Below are positions 1-12,410 of a DNA stretch of 64,000 nucleotides, one piece after another; position 1 is the first letter of the stretch; each line of letters begins with the position of its first letter. The notes beneath the pieces are model-generated. The model worked only from the letters and a program-made list of their open reading frames with translations. It had not been told where the DNA came from and ran no database searches. The stretch covers positions 9,872,452 through 9,936,451 of the forward strand of contig NC_049987.1 in NCBI RefSeq assembly GCF_000003815.2, read 5' to 3'. Source of the DNA: Branchiostoma floridae (lineage: Eukaryota; Chordata; Leptocardii; Amphioxiformes; Branchiostomatidae). Both the position numbers and the translations under genes were made by a program.

Positions 1-1704
1 ATATTCGGCGGTAAAAGCGTCATGATTTTATAGGTCGCATTGGATCTTATTTGATCATTAAACATTTTGATGGGTGTAACGTCATATCATAATGACGTTA
101 GTAGGCTCATATTACTACGTTATATTTTCATTTCATAATAGATACCTAAAAACGCCATTTTTTTTATCTAACGGTATACAATATGAGGAAGTGTAAGGTA
201 TACCGACAAATAGAATACGCGACAAATACCCGGCGTTTTTTATGTTACCTTCACAGAAGGTACATACTGTTTTTGCATCGTTTCTTCTTCTTCTTCTTCT
301 TTTCCGCACAAATAAAAAACATGAATATCTCCAAAACTAGACCTTGGACTATCTCGTAATTCAGCAAGCTGGTAGGTCTGCACATAAGACACTGCACCTT
401 GGTCATTTGGTCCCCCAAAGACACCAAAAAATGATTTTATGGGGCAAAAAAGGGTGAAAAAACTAGCAATTTTAACACAAAATCGAACTTTCGAGCCCCC
501 ATAGAACATCAGAACCACGTTCCAAGGACCCGAGGTCAACGACCGGTAGCTATGGAACCCGCCCGGGAGGTATGGAACATGGTGTTCGAACGAGGTCAAC
601 GACCGCCACTACGCAACACGGAAGTGTCCGCCCGTCAAATGATGACTTCATCTTGCTTTGGACGGCCTGAATTGAGGCAGAAGCCGTCCTCTGAATGATT
701 TGTGGAATTCATTTTACCAAGAAGTAATAAATCGGATCAAGAAATTCACAGAGCTTTGACTTTATTTTGCCGAATATCGGCACCTTTTGCATACTAGTAA
801 CGTTAACGTTATATCAACTTCAAGGAAGGTAGAATGAAATTGAGGGCAGGCAGAATGAAATTCAATGCCCCCGGGGGGTAATGTGTCTCGGTTAAGGTCT
901 ATATCGAGTCAAATCTAAGCATTTGTTTCGATACTTTTCTTGATTTTGTTTAAGCTTAAGGTTTTGCTACCTGCACAAGTCAGTTTAACTCTGAGCCATC
1001 CAAACATTGTTCGGATTCTATGTTGTGTTTGAGTTACGTAGAATCGAGAACACACACGATGTGTAGTACGCCAGCACTCGTGCGTACACACGCGATAATT
1101 TGGTGAACAAGCGCATTCAGAGCACTACTGCAATTTTCTCAGACAGGCCGACAACTGTGGTAACGTTACGTGTATGTGGTGATTTCTTTGGATGTCTCCT
1201 GACATGATAAGTAACTGGCATATAACGTTAATCATAAAAATGTAGCGAGACCTGTTCGTTTTTCAAATTCATACATAGAGCTATCGTCTAAATGAAACAC
1301 GGATTGGTGTCACGGTTGTAGTTAACCGATTTTTGAGTCAACAAGAACATTTGAGCAAAAAAACAACAACACATGACTACGTTAGACGCAAGGTCACTGC
1401 GTGTTGCCGGCTGTTACATAAAAAAAAACATGCATAACGATCGTCATGCAAACTCAAAGTTTTACGCCTGAGACATAAAGGTATGTGAAACACAAACGAT
1501 GGACTTGATGAGTTTATTTCGCTATTAAACTGACCTGAACAAACACGATTAACTGCAGCGTGGAACGCCCTCCCCATCTTAGGTCACGGTCATTCCGTTC
1601 ACCTTGTTGTTCATCATGTAAGTTACCACAGCGCTGCGTTGGTCCCCAGCAAGCAAGTGGAGCACGGAAACGAAGTCTGGGTGAATTACAATAAATCTAC
1701 TTAC
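1..1704. other. AT-rich stretch with no recognised gene
   Basis: No coding exon could be supported here. Visible structure is limited to a (TTC)n run near 279-301, which only makes a poly-Glu shadow ORF on the other strand, a short direct repeat of GGTAGAATGAAATT/GGCAGAATGAAATT near 828-861, and a twice-used GAGGTCAACGACCG phrase at about 531-544 and 591-604. If the candidate exon at 1705-1815 is real, this stretch would be its first downstream intron. Confidence 0.5.
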
Positions 1705-1815
1705 AGCTTTATACACGGTGGGAGTGGCCGGCACAGCACAAATCCCCAGGCACAAATCAGCATAAGCCAACGCGAAAGTTAAGTGTAGCAGAAACCTAAC
1801 CCCTTGAAATTGCAT
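1705..1815 (-). CDS. Candidate first coding exon (signal peptide) of an unknown secreted protein
   Basis: Read on the minus strand, an ATG at 1815 opens 37 codons starting MQFQGVRFLLHLTFALAYAD, which look like a basic-then-hydrophobic secretion signal ending in small residues (AVPA). The frame runs straight into GTAAGT (complement of 1699-1704), a consensus splice donor, leaving a phase-0 exon. Upstream on the same strand a pyrimidine-rich TTCTTTTATTTTTAG could be the acceptor of a 5' UTR intron. No next exon was found within the 1.7 kb that remain in the window, and the protein family is not recognised. A chance ORF beside a chance donor cannot be excluded, so this is a tentative exon call only. 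Confidence 0.25.
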
Positions 1816-2208
1816 GATTGACAGGCGGACGGGTTTGAAGTGTACCGACTGCGGCACGTATTGATAATGAGGGCATAAACAAACTACGTACATCAAACGT
1901 AAATCAAAATTGTTTGCTAAAAATAAAAGAAATTTATGAAATATGAATTGCGGGCTCTGAAAAAATGATTGGGCCGTTCAAAATATGAATGAATTTACAC
2001 AGATTGACTGTGACAGGAAGCATAGCGGAGATGTGCTGCGTACTGTGAAGATCACTTGCAGTGTGCAGGGGTAGCCATATCAATTTCTGCTCTGAGAGTG
2101 TCCGGCAACTGCGGGACGTGAACGAATATAATAGATTTGTGGCAATTTTAGCGATTACGCTAATCAGCTGTTTCTGTGAATTTGTGCGATTTACAGTAGT
2201 TGGTAAGG

Positions 2209-2335
2209 CCCCCTTTCGAAATTTCCACTAGACGGCGATCGCGCTGCGCTCTTACTGCGACATAAACAGGATATGTGTAACATTCGATTTCACACTGGGT
2301 ATATGGTTCATAGAAAACGTAAAAGTGTGACTGAG
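2209..2335. repeat. Partial copy of the CCCCCTTTCCACT MITE family
   Basis: The left half of the element seen complete at 43976-44217 recurs here. Both begin with CCCCCTTT and share GATCGCGCTGCGCTC, ACTGCGAC, TTTCACACTGGGTATAT and GTGTGACTGAG in the same order. The right terminal inverted repeat is absent here, so the copy is truncated. It overlaps a short minus-strand ORF that should not be taken for a gene. Confidence 0.7.
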
Positions 2336-2716
2336 CATGCTGAGGAGAACCCTTCGAGCTGCGTTGTACAAGCGGCAGTTGTACAAGCGGCAAACTCTGT
2401 GAGACGTTTCAAGCTGTGAATGTACCTTCCGACAGCCGCCCAGCCACGTCGAGAGTTCGAGGCAGTTTTATTTTCCTTCCGCGAGAGAAAGTAGTCCGTT
2501 CCATGACTCCGGGCGTAAACACCGCTTGCAAGAAACCTTGCCGCTGGAGTATTTAACCCTGTATCTTCTTCTTTTCCAGTTATTTACAATATTTCAGCTT
2601 CATTTTTTACTCTTATAGTTTTTTTAACTGCTATTTTATCGCCTTCCCGCCAATATTACGGCTCGAAAACACGTAATTTTCGTGTAAATTCCTTTGTTGT
2701 TTTTACCATGGTGTAG

Positions 2717-2827
2717 GTTTCAAACCAACAGGAAATTTAGCGTGTATGAAAGAGCGAAAATTGTACTTTCTGTCGATATATGGTTTATCATACATTTCGA
2801 GTGCGAAAAGCAGATGCCCCCAATCCG
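2717..2827. repeat. Dispersed repeat, copy 1 (pair at 7229-7338)
   Basis: TTTCAAACCAACAGG at the left and GTGCGAAAAGCAGATGCCCC at the right recur at 7229-7338 with almost the same ~82-base spacing and small differences (CAACGGG, GCAAACGCCCCC). The family is not recognised, and no terminal repeats or target duplication were established. Confidence 0.5.
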
Positions 2828-3027
2828 CGCGAGGCGATGTCATTCGGAGCGGTTATTTTGATTCCAGAAAAAGAACGCACCACTATAACGTTATATTAAA
2901 CGTTATACAAACAGCACGCGTGCGGCGGAGCGCGTATTTTTCTCGAGGCGGAGGTTTCGGTCGACGCCTCCCGACCGAAATCTCTGCTTGGAGAATCTAT
3001 AGACGCGTCCCTCACTTTCTCTTTTAG

Positions 3028-5609
3028 TTTATAATATGCTATACCGACCGTTCGTTCATATTGTACTTAGAGTAATTGTTTCATCTGCAAGTCTCATCAA
3101 TCAGTCAAAGAGAAAGTTCCCATTTATCAAGCCAATTTGTCAATCCTTTAAAATCTTACCAAGCGTTCCAACTTAAAATTACATTTAGTTCTTATCTACG
3201 CACACTGTATCGTTTTCAATGTGTTTGTGACACTAGCAAGAGGGTTTTTTTCCAGCTTGAAATCACCTTGAAATAATCAAAACTATGAGATAGCTCAGAG
3301 TTTGTCCTACTGTTGTCATTTTCAATCACGTCTCCAGGGTTTACCCTACAGTTTGCTAGTTACATTTCATACTCACACTAGATCACACTAGATTAGATAA
3401 GTAAGATATTGTGTTTTGATCTGTGATGTTGCATATAAGGGGCATGTGATGATGCATAGTCAATAATGCACCTTGTATTAATCCAGAAGGGTCAACTTTC
3501 TCTTCTTTCCTACCTTCATCTGAAGTTTATGATAACTAGCCCTAAGTGCTATTGAACAATATGAAATAAACAAAGTCATATTTGTTAAATACTAGCCAAA
3601 TTTTATTGAACAAACATGTCATGTATAAATATCAATGCCAAATTAGAAACAAGATTTGTAATCAAACAACAACAATTTATAGCCAGAGTTATAGTACAGT
3701 TGAGTGAAATGATGTACAAACTTGTCGAGGGGAACCACTCATATATATATATATATATCATGGGACTGAGCAAAAATGCATGCTGAGGTCAGTTAGTTGA
3801 TCAAAACTAGTTGGATCTAGTTGGTTGGTTGGGCCAAAAACATAATAAATGATCCCATTTGCAGGATATCTTAGTTCGCATGAAAGGTATTTACACAGTT
3901 TTTAACCTCCATGTTAGTTAAACAAATTTCAAGAAACCATTGTTTAACAATCAGTGCTGAGTTTGTCTAACAATGAATCAAACATGGTTTGTTTTGTAGT
4001 TATCTGTTCCTAAACAGACCAAACAAGTGCTTTCATAAGTTTCTCAGTATGTCAAAATGCCCACTGGTGCAAATAGCACAGTGCAAGGTTTTAATGTGCT
4101 TTACTGAATTCAATGACATGTCCCAAAAAGGTACATAATAGTCTATTGTCATTAACAAATTTTTACTGCTGTTAAACTGCATCTATCTATATCCATGGTG
4201 GTATTGTTGTGAAGATTAATTTGTGGATTGTTTCTGATTATGATGTTAGAATAAAATGAATGGTTGCTAGTGCTAGAACATGCCTGCCAGACATTCCCAT
4301 TTTGACCAAGGAGCTTTCATCAGACATGGCTGCTGCTGGGCTTTATGTCAATTTTGGTTGTTTAGAGAGGTGTGAAAGACCCCTGAAAACTACAAAAATG
4401 TTACTGGTAATGGGTAAGACAGTAGGTAGCTTGGGAAGGGTTCTAAACTCTGTAAGAATGGATGGGACTGTTTTGATATGTTGACAGGTGGTTGCTTGGC
4501 CAAGTTTGTCTAATTCCCATCAAGCCAAATGATGTCACTGGCTAAAACAGTTGTCCCCCTCCTCAGATCCACAGCACAACATCACCTGTATAAAACATGA
4601 TATTTCATAGTATGTTATGAAATATAAATATCAAGAATCTTCATTCACAATGACTAATCATTGTTACATCCTAATGACTATACTGTCAACTACATAGAAA
4701 TGTAACATTTTGAACAAAGTGCATGATATTTCAGTAATAAAGAAAGTATAAAATGTCATTATCTATTATGCAGATTAGATGCTAAGTAGCACAACACATA
4801 CTTCTTGGAATTGGCCATTTGTCAAGCTTCTTAATCTTATGTCTCCACCATTAAGTCCCTCCCATTTACCACAAAAGGAATCATTAATGAATTTCTGCAT
4901 TAAAATGGAAATAAGGTCATCATGAGCATTACCCACATGCCATTGTATTTACCTATCCTAGAGCTACCTACATGTCTTATAGGAAATCCCTGCCATTGAC
5001 CAGAAGAAATTAGCAGTTTCTGCATCAAATATGCACATGAAGTACTCACTAACATAATTCACATTTTGCTGTATGCACCTTCCCTTCACCTCCAATATAA
5101 CATCCATAGCATTAATTATGAGAGAAATAGTCCAAATTATCATGATTATGCTCATTCGGTCCTAATTAGTATCCAGGATATACTTGGATATAATTCATTA
5201 TATTGACATGTTTAGCTAACCTCCCTATACTATGGGTATAAATTTTATACCACGTACCAAGTTTGTCAAAGGGAACATACTAGTAATATTCGGACATTAA
5301 TTATGCAATCAAGGTGTTTAGTAGCACAAGTAGTATAATATTGTAATATGTCATTGGCATAACCTCAGTCAAAAGTCCTTTTGAGCTGAATATTCAAAAC
5401 TACCCTCATTCCTACTTCAGATATCATCTTGCTAAATATCATAATATTGTTGCTATTATCATGCAAATTAGGGCATTATTAACAACATTTATAGCAATTC
5501 ATGTCCATAAACAGAAAACATGTTACTGTAATTTCCATCTGTCATACTGCCATGATACTGGTAGTTACTGTTCATTGATAACACATAACTATTATACAAA
5601 CATTGGATA
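3028..5609. other. AT-rich stretch, nothing recognised
   Basis: About 2.6 kb with base composition typical of noncoding animal DNA. It holds an (AT)9 microsatellite at 3741-3758. Short open frames near 3076, 4260 and 4964 have no recognisable domains, signal peptides or paired splice sites and are not called. Confidence 0.5.
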
Positions 5610-6340
5610 ATATCACTCACATCTCCCCCTCCCCACTACTCTTATAGGTTATATCATCATAATGATCACAGTTTACGGTATAACACTCATCTCTATCCCC
5701 CTCACTACTCTTAAAGTTTACGGTATAACAATAAATCTCTATCCCCCTCACTACTCTTACAGTTTACGGTATAACACTAATCTCTATCCCCCTCACTACT
5801 CTTACAGTTTACCGTATAACACTAATCTCTATCCCCCTCACTACTCTTACAGTTTACAGTATAACACTAATCTCTATCCCCCTCACTACTCTTACAGTTT
5901 ACGGTATAACACTAATCTCTATCCCCCTCACTACTCTTACAGTTTACAGTATAACCACTAATCTCTATCCCCCTCACTACTCTTACAGTTTACGGTATAA
6001 CACTAATCTCTATCCCCCTCATTACTCTTACAGTTTACGGTATAACACTAATCTCTATCCCCCTCACTACTCTTACAGTTTACAGTATAACACTAATCTC
6101 TATCCCCCTCACTACTCTTACAGTTTACAGTATAACACTAATCTCTATCCCCCTCACTACTCTTACAGTTTACAGTATAACACTAATCTCTATCCCCTTC
6201 CTCACTTCTCTTACAGGTTACACTGATATTATCACACTTATCTCTATCCGCCTCACTACTCTTACAGGTTGCAATATAACAGTTCATCTCTTTCCCTCCT
6301 CACAACTAAGTACTCTTACTAACAGGTTACAATATTAAAC
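5610..6340. repeat. 45-bp minisatellite
   Basis: A tandem array whose unit reads TTTACGGTATAACACTAATC, followed by TCTATCCCCCTCACTACTCTTACAG-type sequence, 45 bases in all. Twelve canonical copies start at about 5672 and then every 45-46 bases to about 6169. More degraded units flank both sides (5610-5671 and 6216-6340). Because 45 is a multiple of three, one plus-strand frame stays open and gives a 15-residue repeat. The frame breaks at the single-base insertion near 5957 (ACCACT), so it is not evidence of a protein. Confidence 0.95.
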
Positions 6341-6500
6341 CTATCCCTTACTCCTCACAAGTTGAATAAAACTCAGTTAACAGTATGTACTATGTGTCAG
6401 CTACTCAGCTGGAAGAAAAAATAGAAGAATTTGGCCAAATAGGGACAACTAAGTTGCCATGGGATTGCAATTTTTTTTACTGGATGCAAATACAACAGAT

Positions 6501-6525
6501 ATTATTATTATTATTATTATTATTA
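6501..6525. repeat. (ATT)n microsatellite
   Basis: Eight perfect ATT units in a row, followed by ATAATTTTG. Confidence 0.95.
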
Positions 6526-7228
6526 TAATTTTGTAGTCTATCCAGCTATCTATGTACCATCCGTCCTTGGAGTCAATTTATAACCGTTACCTTATAAAAG
6601 TGTAACGGTACTTCTTTGATCGTTCTTGGCAATACATGTTGTATATCAAACATTGATTACCTCAGCTGAGTCTGCTAAGATGAACAAGACAACCTAAATG
6701 TACCTCCTAGAAGTAATATTAAAGACTTGTTGTTTCTTTTGATACACAATTGCTGTTTTGTTACACGTTCTGTGGTTCAATTCGTAATACATTTTAAACC
6801 AGCTTTGTTGTCCTGTGGCTTAGCAACTATTATCTGTTTTTTGCTGGATTTTTTTCGACCTCCTGTATTAGTTTTGGGGTTTTCAGAGGATGTCAGGCTA
6901 TGTAACGCATTGAAGGATAGATTTTTCACGGCCAAATTCTCCGCTGTTTTCGATTAAAATTTCTCTGAGCGCCAAATATATCCTCACTAACAAATTCTGA
7001 GTCAGAAAATTTGTCACGTATATCAACATTTTACACCAAGCCATGCAGGTTTGCACCTCGGTGGTTATTGTGTTTACAAGAAATACCGACGATAAAGCAA
7101 ATTTGTCACATGTAACAGGGCCCGCCCAGTAAAAAAACCTCATAGGACTTACACTACGAACACCAGCATGTTGGCGAAAAATCGCTAAAAAGTGACCTAG
7201 GCAGACTTTGAATTACGTATCTACCCAG

Positions 7229-7338
7229 ATTTCAAACCAACGGGATTTTCACACGGGATATAGACAAGGGTTAAACGGTTCTGACGCACCATCAAATGAA
7301 TAAGGATCTAAGTGCGAAAAGCAAACGCCCCCAATCTG
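7229..7338. repeat. Dispersed repeat, copy 2 (pair at 2717-2827)
   Basis: It shares the TTTCAAACCAAC start and the GTGCGAAAAGCA...CGCCCCCAATC end with the copy near 2.7 kb, with about the same internal length. The middle is too diverged to align by eye. Confidence 0.5.
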
Positions 7339-9649
7339 AAAATCGCCGAATTTTCAACTCTTTACGACGCTGCCATTTTGCTAATTTGACTGTGTTCCAA
7401 GTTTGATCATAAAACAAATTAAAATCGTTGTAAAACCCCACAGAAATGGATTAAATGGAGAGCAGATAGCAAACACATCCGACACTTACCGTCATTTTGC
7501 TGAAAGGTCACACATCGTGATGCAATCAGCTGTCAACTCGGATGAAATTTCATCTCGTTGGCGCGCGGGAAAACTGCGCCCTTAGCAACGGCGTTACTAT
7601 GCACGGCGGATGGATACTTAAAAAAATAAAAACCGTTCCATCGACGTTCGATATACTACATGGCTGGGCGGCTGTTCCGATTTTGTGCTACGCAGTGTGC
7701 CGTAACTTGGTACGCTTGTTTTAATTTTGCTCTCTTCAGAAGTTAGTCTAATTCAAGTAGATAGAAACGAGAATTCAATTCTATAATATTTGACAATAAA
7801 ATTGTGACTGTATGTACTTCTTGCCTCATGTTAGGCTGTATCTAGCACAATATAGATGATGTTTTCACGGGGAAAGGGACTGAATGCACTGTTTGCGACG
7901 GTCCGACTAAGAAAATCATTACGAAAAAAACAACACCGCCAACATCCACAAATCTCTGCCTACCTTTTGGGAAATATCTTGGACATCTTAATTTTCATAG
8001 ACGGTCAGCCCAAATTTGGTGCAACATGATGACACCGGTAGATTCGGTCCATATTTTATAAGCAGTCAATTAAAGAATCAAAAGCACACCTATTTGTCAC
8101 GTTTCATGTAGGGCCCCGCCCCCGTATAGAGCGCAAGCATATGAGGTCCGATCGGCTTACCGGAGACTATTTTGAAAGTACCTTATTTAATTTCACATAT
8201 TGTTCGATTTTTTTTTACTTCTATGGTAGCAGCAACTGACAGTTAATCGGGGCCGGGAAAATGACAACAAAAACATCGGCGCTAGCACGATGCGACTGAC
8301 CAGAACATTAGGGGGAGGGGCGCGGCACCGACTGGGTTCGACCAGTCGCTTCTCGCTTCTCTCTCGCCGCCGGCGCGCGTTAGGAATTATCATCAAAGTC
8401 AGCACCGTCCGCAAACATCCGCTGATTTTTTAGAGATTTTTGCAAAATTTGTCTATACTTACGCGCCGAGTTTGTTCGTCAACAATGACGGAAAGCGCAA
8501 AATTAAACTTATTCTTATGTTATCAACCGAACTTCGCGGCTCGCGTTCTGCACCAAGTCAGAGACAGAGAATATGAATTTCCCAAGTGATTCAAAGCTTT
8601 ATTTTTTTTAACATTTGAGTACATATTGTTGAAGGAAGCCAGTTTTTTTTTCCATGGCTCTCTCTCCACAAGCCAAGAAATTTCTCCCTGGACCTCCCCA
8701 AGCCGAAAAAATTCATAGGCCTTGACGCTCCCGCAGACGACACGCTAAATGTCGTCGAGTAAACCCTGTTGACGACCGTCAGAAATGGATAACCTTTTTG
8801 GACAGACAGACTGCCCCTGTGGCTTGTAGCTATGGGGCTGTGATGAGATGATGATGAGAAACCCTGTTTGGAACAATATTGGACGTTGTGTTCATTATTC
8901 AAGATGTATAACGTTACAGATAAAAAATCATCAAAATTTATTTGTACCTTCTTGCATGTCTTGACTTATCCTGTGTCAACATCTGCAACTAATCAGTTTA
9001 CCCTTCCAGGTAGAAATGCTAGACTAAACCATGTGAAGGTAACATTCTGTATTTGCTTGCAAATATTACCTTTCTAGTTTTTTAATATTTCTGTTGAGCT
9101 TTTAGTTACCAAGTCTGACTTTGGCCTTACAAAAATATGTAGTCTGATATTAACATCACATATATTAACCGCAATGTTTAAAGTTAAGAATCAAGTACCA
9201 AAAGACCAAAGTAACTTTGGCAAAGTTAACACTTTATACCTCAGGTTAAACTATTGATAAAATGCTTATTTCATCAAACCAAACGTGTACAGGCGAAAGT
9301 CATATAATCCGCGATGGTTTGTCATCCCCGATCGCCCGTTCTGTCCAGGAATTACACTTTACTTAATGCGGGGTTACGCGCCCCTGCTATAAATCCCCCC
9401 AAATTAATCCCATAATATGTGGACTTAAGGTCCTTAATCTCATCAAAATTGATTCGGAAGGGAAGAGTACTACACGCGTGCAGAGTAATGGAGGATTACC
9501 CATGCAACTTTGCCCTCTCATTTAAGTCCGCCTGGCTTTTCTTCTCATTTAGCAAAGCAATTTAGAACGGATATAAACTAGAAAGGCCGACATTTGCTTG
9601 AGAGCAAATACAGCATATTTCAGCCATCTCCCTCCCCATGCAACAATAG
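7339..9649. other. Unrecognised stretch with two CpG-richer patches
   Basis: No gene is supported. Patches at about 7550-7620 and 8270-8430 are richer in CpG than their surroundings. The second holds a GACTGG/CCAGTC hairpin around GTTCGA (about 8329-8346). Such patches may mark unmethylated regulatory DNA or decayed elements, but neither can be told from sequence alone. Confidence 0.35.
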
Positions 9650-10420
9650 ACTATTTCAAAATCACCCATTTGAAAAATCACTTTTACTAATGGCGGTTTA
9701 ACCCCAAAATGAATCTTACAAAATTCCCCCGTTCAACTTCAAGAATGGACTCCAGTGCACCCTATGTGAATTTGCACAATAGACCAGTCCAGAAATACTC
9801 CCACTGAAACCTTGGCCTTTTGAATAAGAGACCAAATCCAAAATTGAATTCAGCAAAAAAGGTCCCAGTGCATGAAAAGGTATAATAGACCAGTCTAAAA
9901 ACACTTCCACTAAAAATTGAATTTTGAATCATCACCACCCGTCCAAACTGAATTTGAAAAAATCCCCCTTCCGTGTGCAAAAAATGGATTCTTCCATGTA
10001 AAGTAGAGCAGTCCAAAAATACATCCGCTAAAATAGGACTTTGACATAATCACTGAAGTCCCAAAAATGGATTTAAAAAAAAGCCAATAGATTTTTAAAA
10101 AATCCCCCCTCCATGCAAGAATGGACTCTTCCAGCACACCCATTTAAAATTGCAAATTAGACCAGTCCAAAATAACCCTGCTGAAAGACTTTGACAAACT
10201 AGAAGTCACCAAAGTCCAAAATATGAATTTAAAAAAATCCCCCCTCCGTGCGAGAATAGACTCTTCCAGCACACCTTCTGTAAAACTGCAAAATAGACCT
10301 GTCCAAAAATACACCCACTGAAAGACTTCACCAGTCCGAGGATGAATTTTAAAAAAAATGAACCCCTCCGTGTAAGAATGGACTCTTCCAGATAACACCG
10401 GACTCGCTGATTGGCTGTCA
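9650..10420. repeat. Diverged tandem array, unit about 115-145 bp
   Basis: The same succession of phrases recurs at least five times: A-tract plus TCCCCCCTCC, then AGAATGGACTCTTCCAGCAC, then AATAGACCAGTCCAAAAATA, then CCACTGAAAGACTTTGAC. Recognisable unit starts lie near 9720, 9958, 10099, 10231 and 10350. Five overlapping minus-strand open frames here are all translations of the repeat and are not called. Confidence 0.85.
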
Positions 10421-10524
10421 CCCTCCCCCCCCCCCTCTTTAGGATATAGATTCAGGCTAAGTGATTGGTTACCTATCTAATTAGATTAAATAGACATATA
10501 TGCCAGAAGGTGCAATCTGCAGCT

Positions 10525-11281
10525 GGGGTCAACGACCTTAAGGTCATTGACCCCTGTGGCTATTGGAAAAAAAATCCCCAAATCTATCATTTTGACGTAG
10601 TCTATGACAAAAATTATACATGTGTCATTTGAATGAATATCTGGTGCACCATTTTACCAAAATTTAGGTCATTTGGTTTTAAAACCAGAGCACAAGAGCC
10701 AAAAGTGTACTTTTTGGTCATAAAATGGCCAAATAATCGTAAAATTAAGCATTTTGTTGTACTGTATGCCTCAACTGTTAATGAATCCATGTGCGCATAT
10801 GTCTAGGGCACTCCTATACTAAATTTCAGGTCATCCGGTTCTAAAACCAAGGTACAGGAGCCAAAAGTGTCCTTTTTTGGTCAAAAAATGACCAAAAAAT
10901 CGCAAAAATAAGCATTTCGTTATACTGTACACCAAAAGTGGTATTGAATTTGTATGGGGGAATTATCAAAGCACATCTGTGACAAATTTCAGCTCATTCG
11001 GTTATAATACCAGGGTACAGGGGGCCCAAATATACAGTTTTGGTCTTAAGATGACCAAAAAACCTTAATAAAATCATTTTAAAGGTAGATATGAAAAAAA
11101 TGAAAAAAACGTCTGGGGATATTGACCCACTCTACCCTTGTGTCAAATTTCAAGTCAATCGGTTCAGGAACAACGGAGATACCGTGTTCCGAAGATTTGA
11201 CAGGAGAAAGAAAGAAAGAAGAAAGAAAGAAACATTACGAATACAATATATTTCACCATACCTATGGTATGGCTGAAATAT
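10525..11281. repeat. Composite repetitive element framed by palindromes
   Basis: The left edge is a 30-base near-perfect palindrome (10525-10554, GGGGTCAACGACCTTAAGG and its mirror, one mismatched pair). Three internal blocks of about 190 bases each carry TCATTTGGTT/TCATCCGGTT/TCATTCGGTT, a CAGGAGCC-like phrase and TTTTGGTC...GACCAAAAA. The right part has CAAGTCAATCGGTTCAGGAA, an (AAAG)n run at 11206-11232 and a terminal hairpin 11248-11281 (ATATTTCACCATACC, loop TAT, mirror arm). The family name is not known to me, and an old DNA transposon or retroelement tail are both possible. Confidence 0.6.
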
Positions 11282-12410
11282 AAATAGCTTGTCAACTCGC
11301 CTACCGTTAACAATCCGTATTGTATGAGGAAACATGTGGAGTTGAAGTCTGGAACAAACGTTACGTTGAAATTGTTGTAAATTTGGTGGCCTAATTTTCA
11401 CGGAGGCGTATTACACAAATATGATGAATAGAGTCGTGAAACCTGAAACAACGGAGCATGGAAATAGTTGATACCCTACACTACAGCTCACTCGTCAGCA
11501 AAAGTTCAATCGTAATATATATGAACAACTCATTACAGTAACTTTTCATGTTTATCTTATTCCGTACGCTGACACACGTTTATAAGCATTACACGTACAC
11601 CAAACGTTGCAAATAGCAAAGTATTTCTAACCCAGGTGACTCCAATTACTTTCAACGAACATAAAAGTTAAAGGCCGGTATCATTTAGTGGTTCTGGCTC
11701 ATAGCAAGTGTTAAATGAAGTTCAAGCGAAAACTTAAGTAATTTTTTGCTATTACGTAGTTTTTCAAAGTGTCTTAAAACAGCTAGTAGCCAGACCTACA
11801 TTTAGGAGGAATATCTCGTTCCATTCAGACGATATTCAGGAGCAACAAATGCCCATTATCCCCCTAAGGACAACACATAGTGCCAAAAAAGCCGTCGAAA
11901 AGACATTGAAGTTTATTAGCACAGCAGACTGTTCAGACGGCCCCTCGAGGGAAACGGGTGTCCCTTTGTAGATATATGGCAGTCTCGACACCTCATGAGA
12001 CAAGACTTCTCGCGAATAATCCTGGCGATCCCTCAGCTCAAGCTACAAACATCCATCAACCAAGGGCTGCCTTTGAGTCGTTGGTGATAGCTGACGTTAT
12101 CAATCTTCAGGCGTGCCTGCAATCATACTGTACCGTACCGGCGTGTCCGGGATTGTCCTTACGGCTTGTCGCATGATCCTGGAGGAGGTTCTGTATCTAG
12201 AGTTGGGATCCGGTTAGCTAAGTGCTGCATTAGTCGGTCAAACAGCCGGGGGACTTCGCAAATAGTGGGCGATTCCTCAAGTGCCTACAAAAGTGAGGAG
12301 GAAAGGGGGTTGTCGTTCATAGGGTGTGCCAGGGGATTGCCCAGATGAGACTACAAGCAGATACAATATTCATTGCGCAGAAGGAGGGAGTTTTTGATGA
12401 ATCATAACCT

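Noticed and set aside
240-599. A 119-codon minus-strand gene with a poly-Glu stretch
   Set aside because: The Glu run is a (TTC)n microsatellite; no other coding evidence.
5662-5961. A 99-codon repetitive protein
   Set aside because: It is one translation of the 45-bp minisatellite, and a single-base insertion ends the frame.
9716-10421. Five overlapping minus-strand proteins of 64-84 residues
   Set aside because: They are the same tandem repeat read in different frames, with frame changes at every unit.
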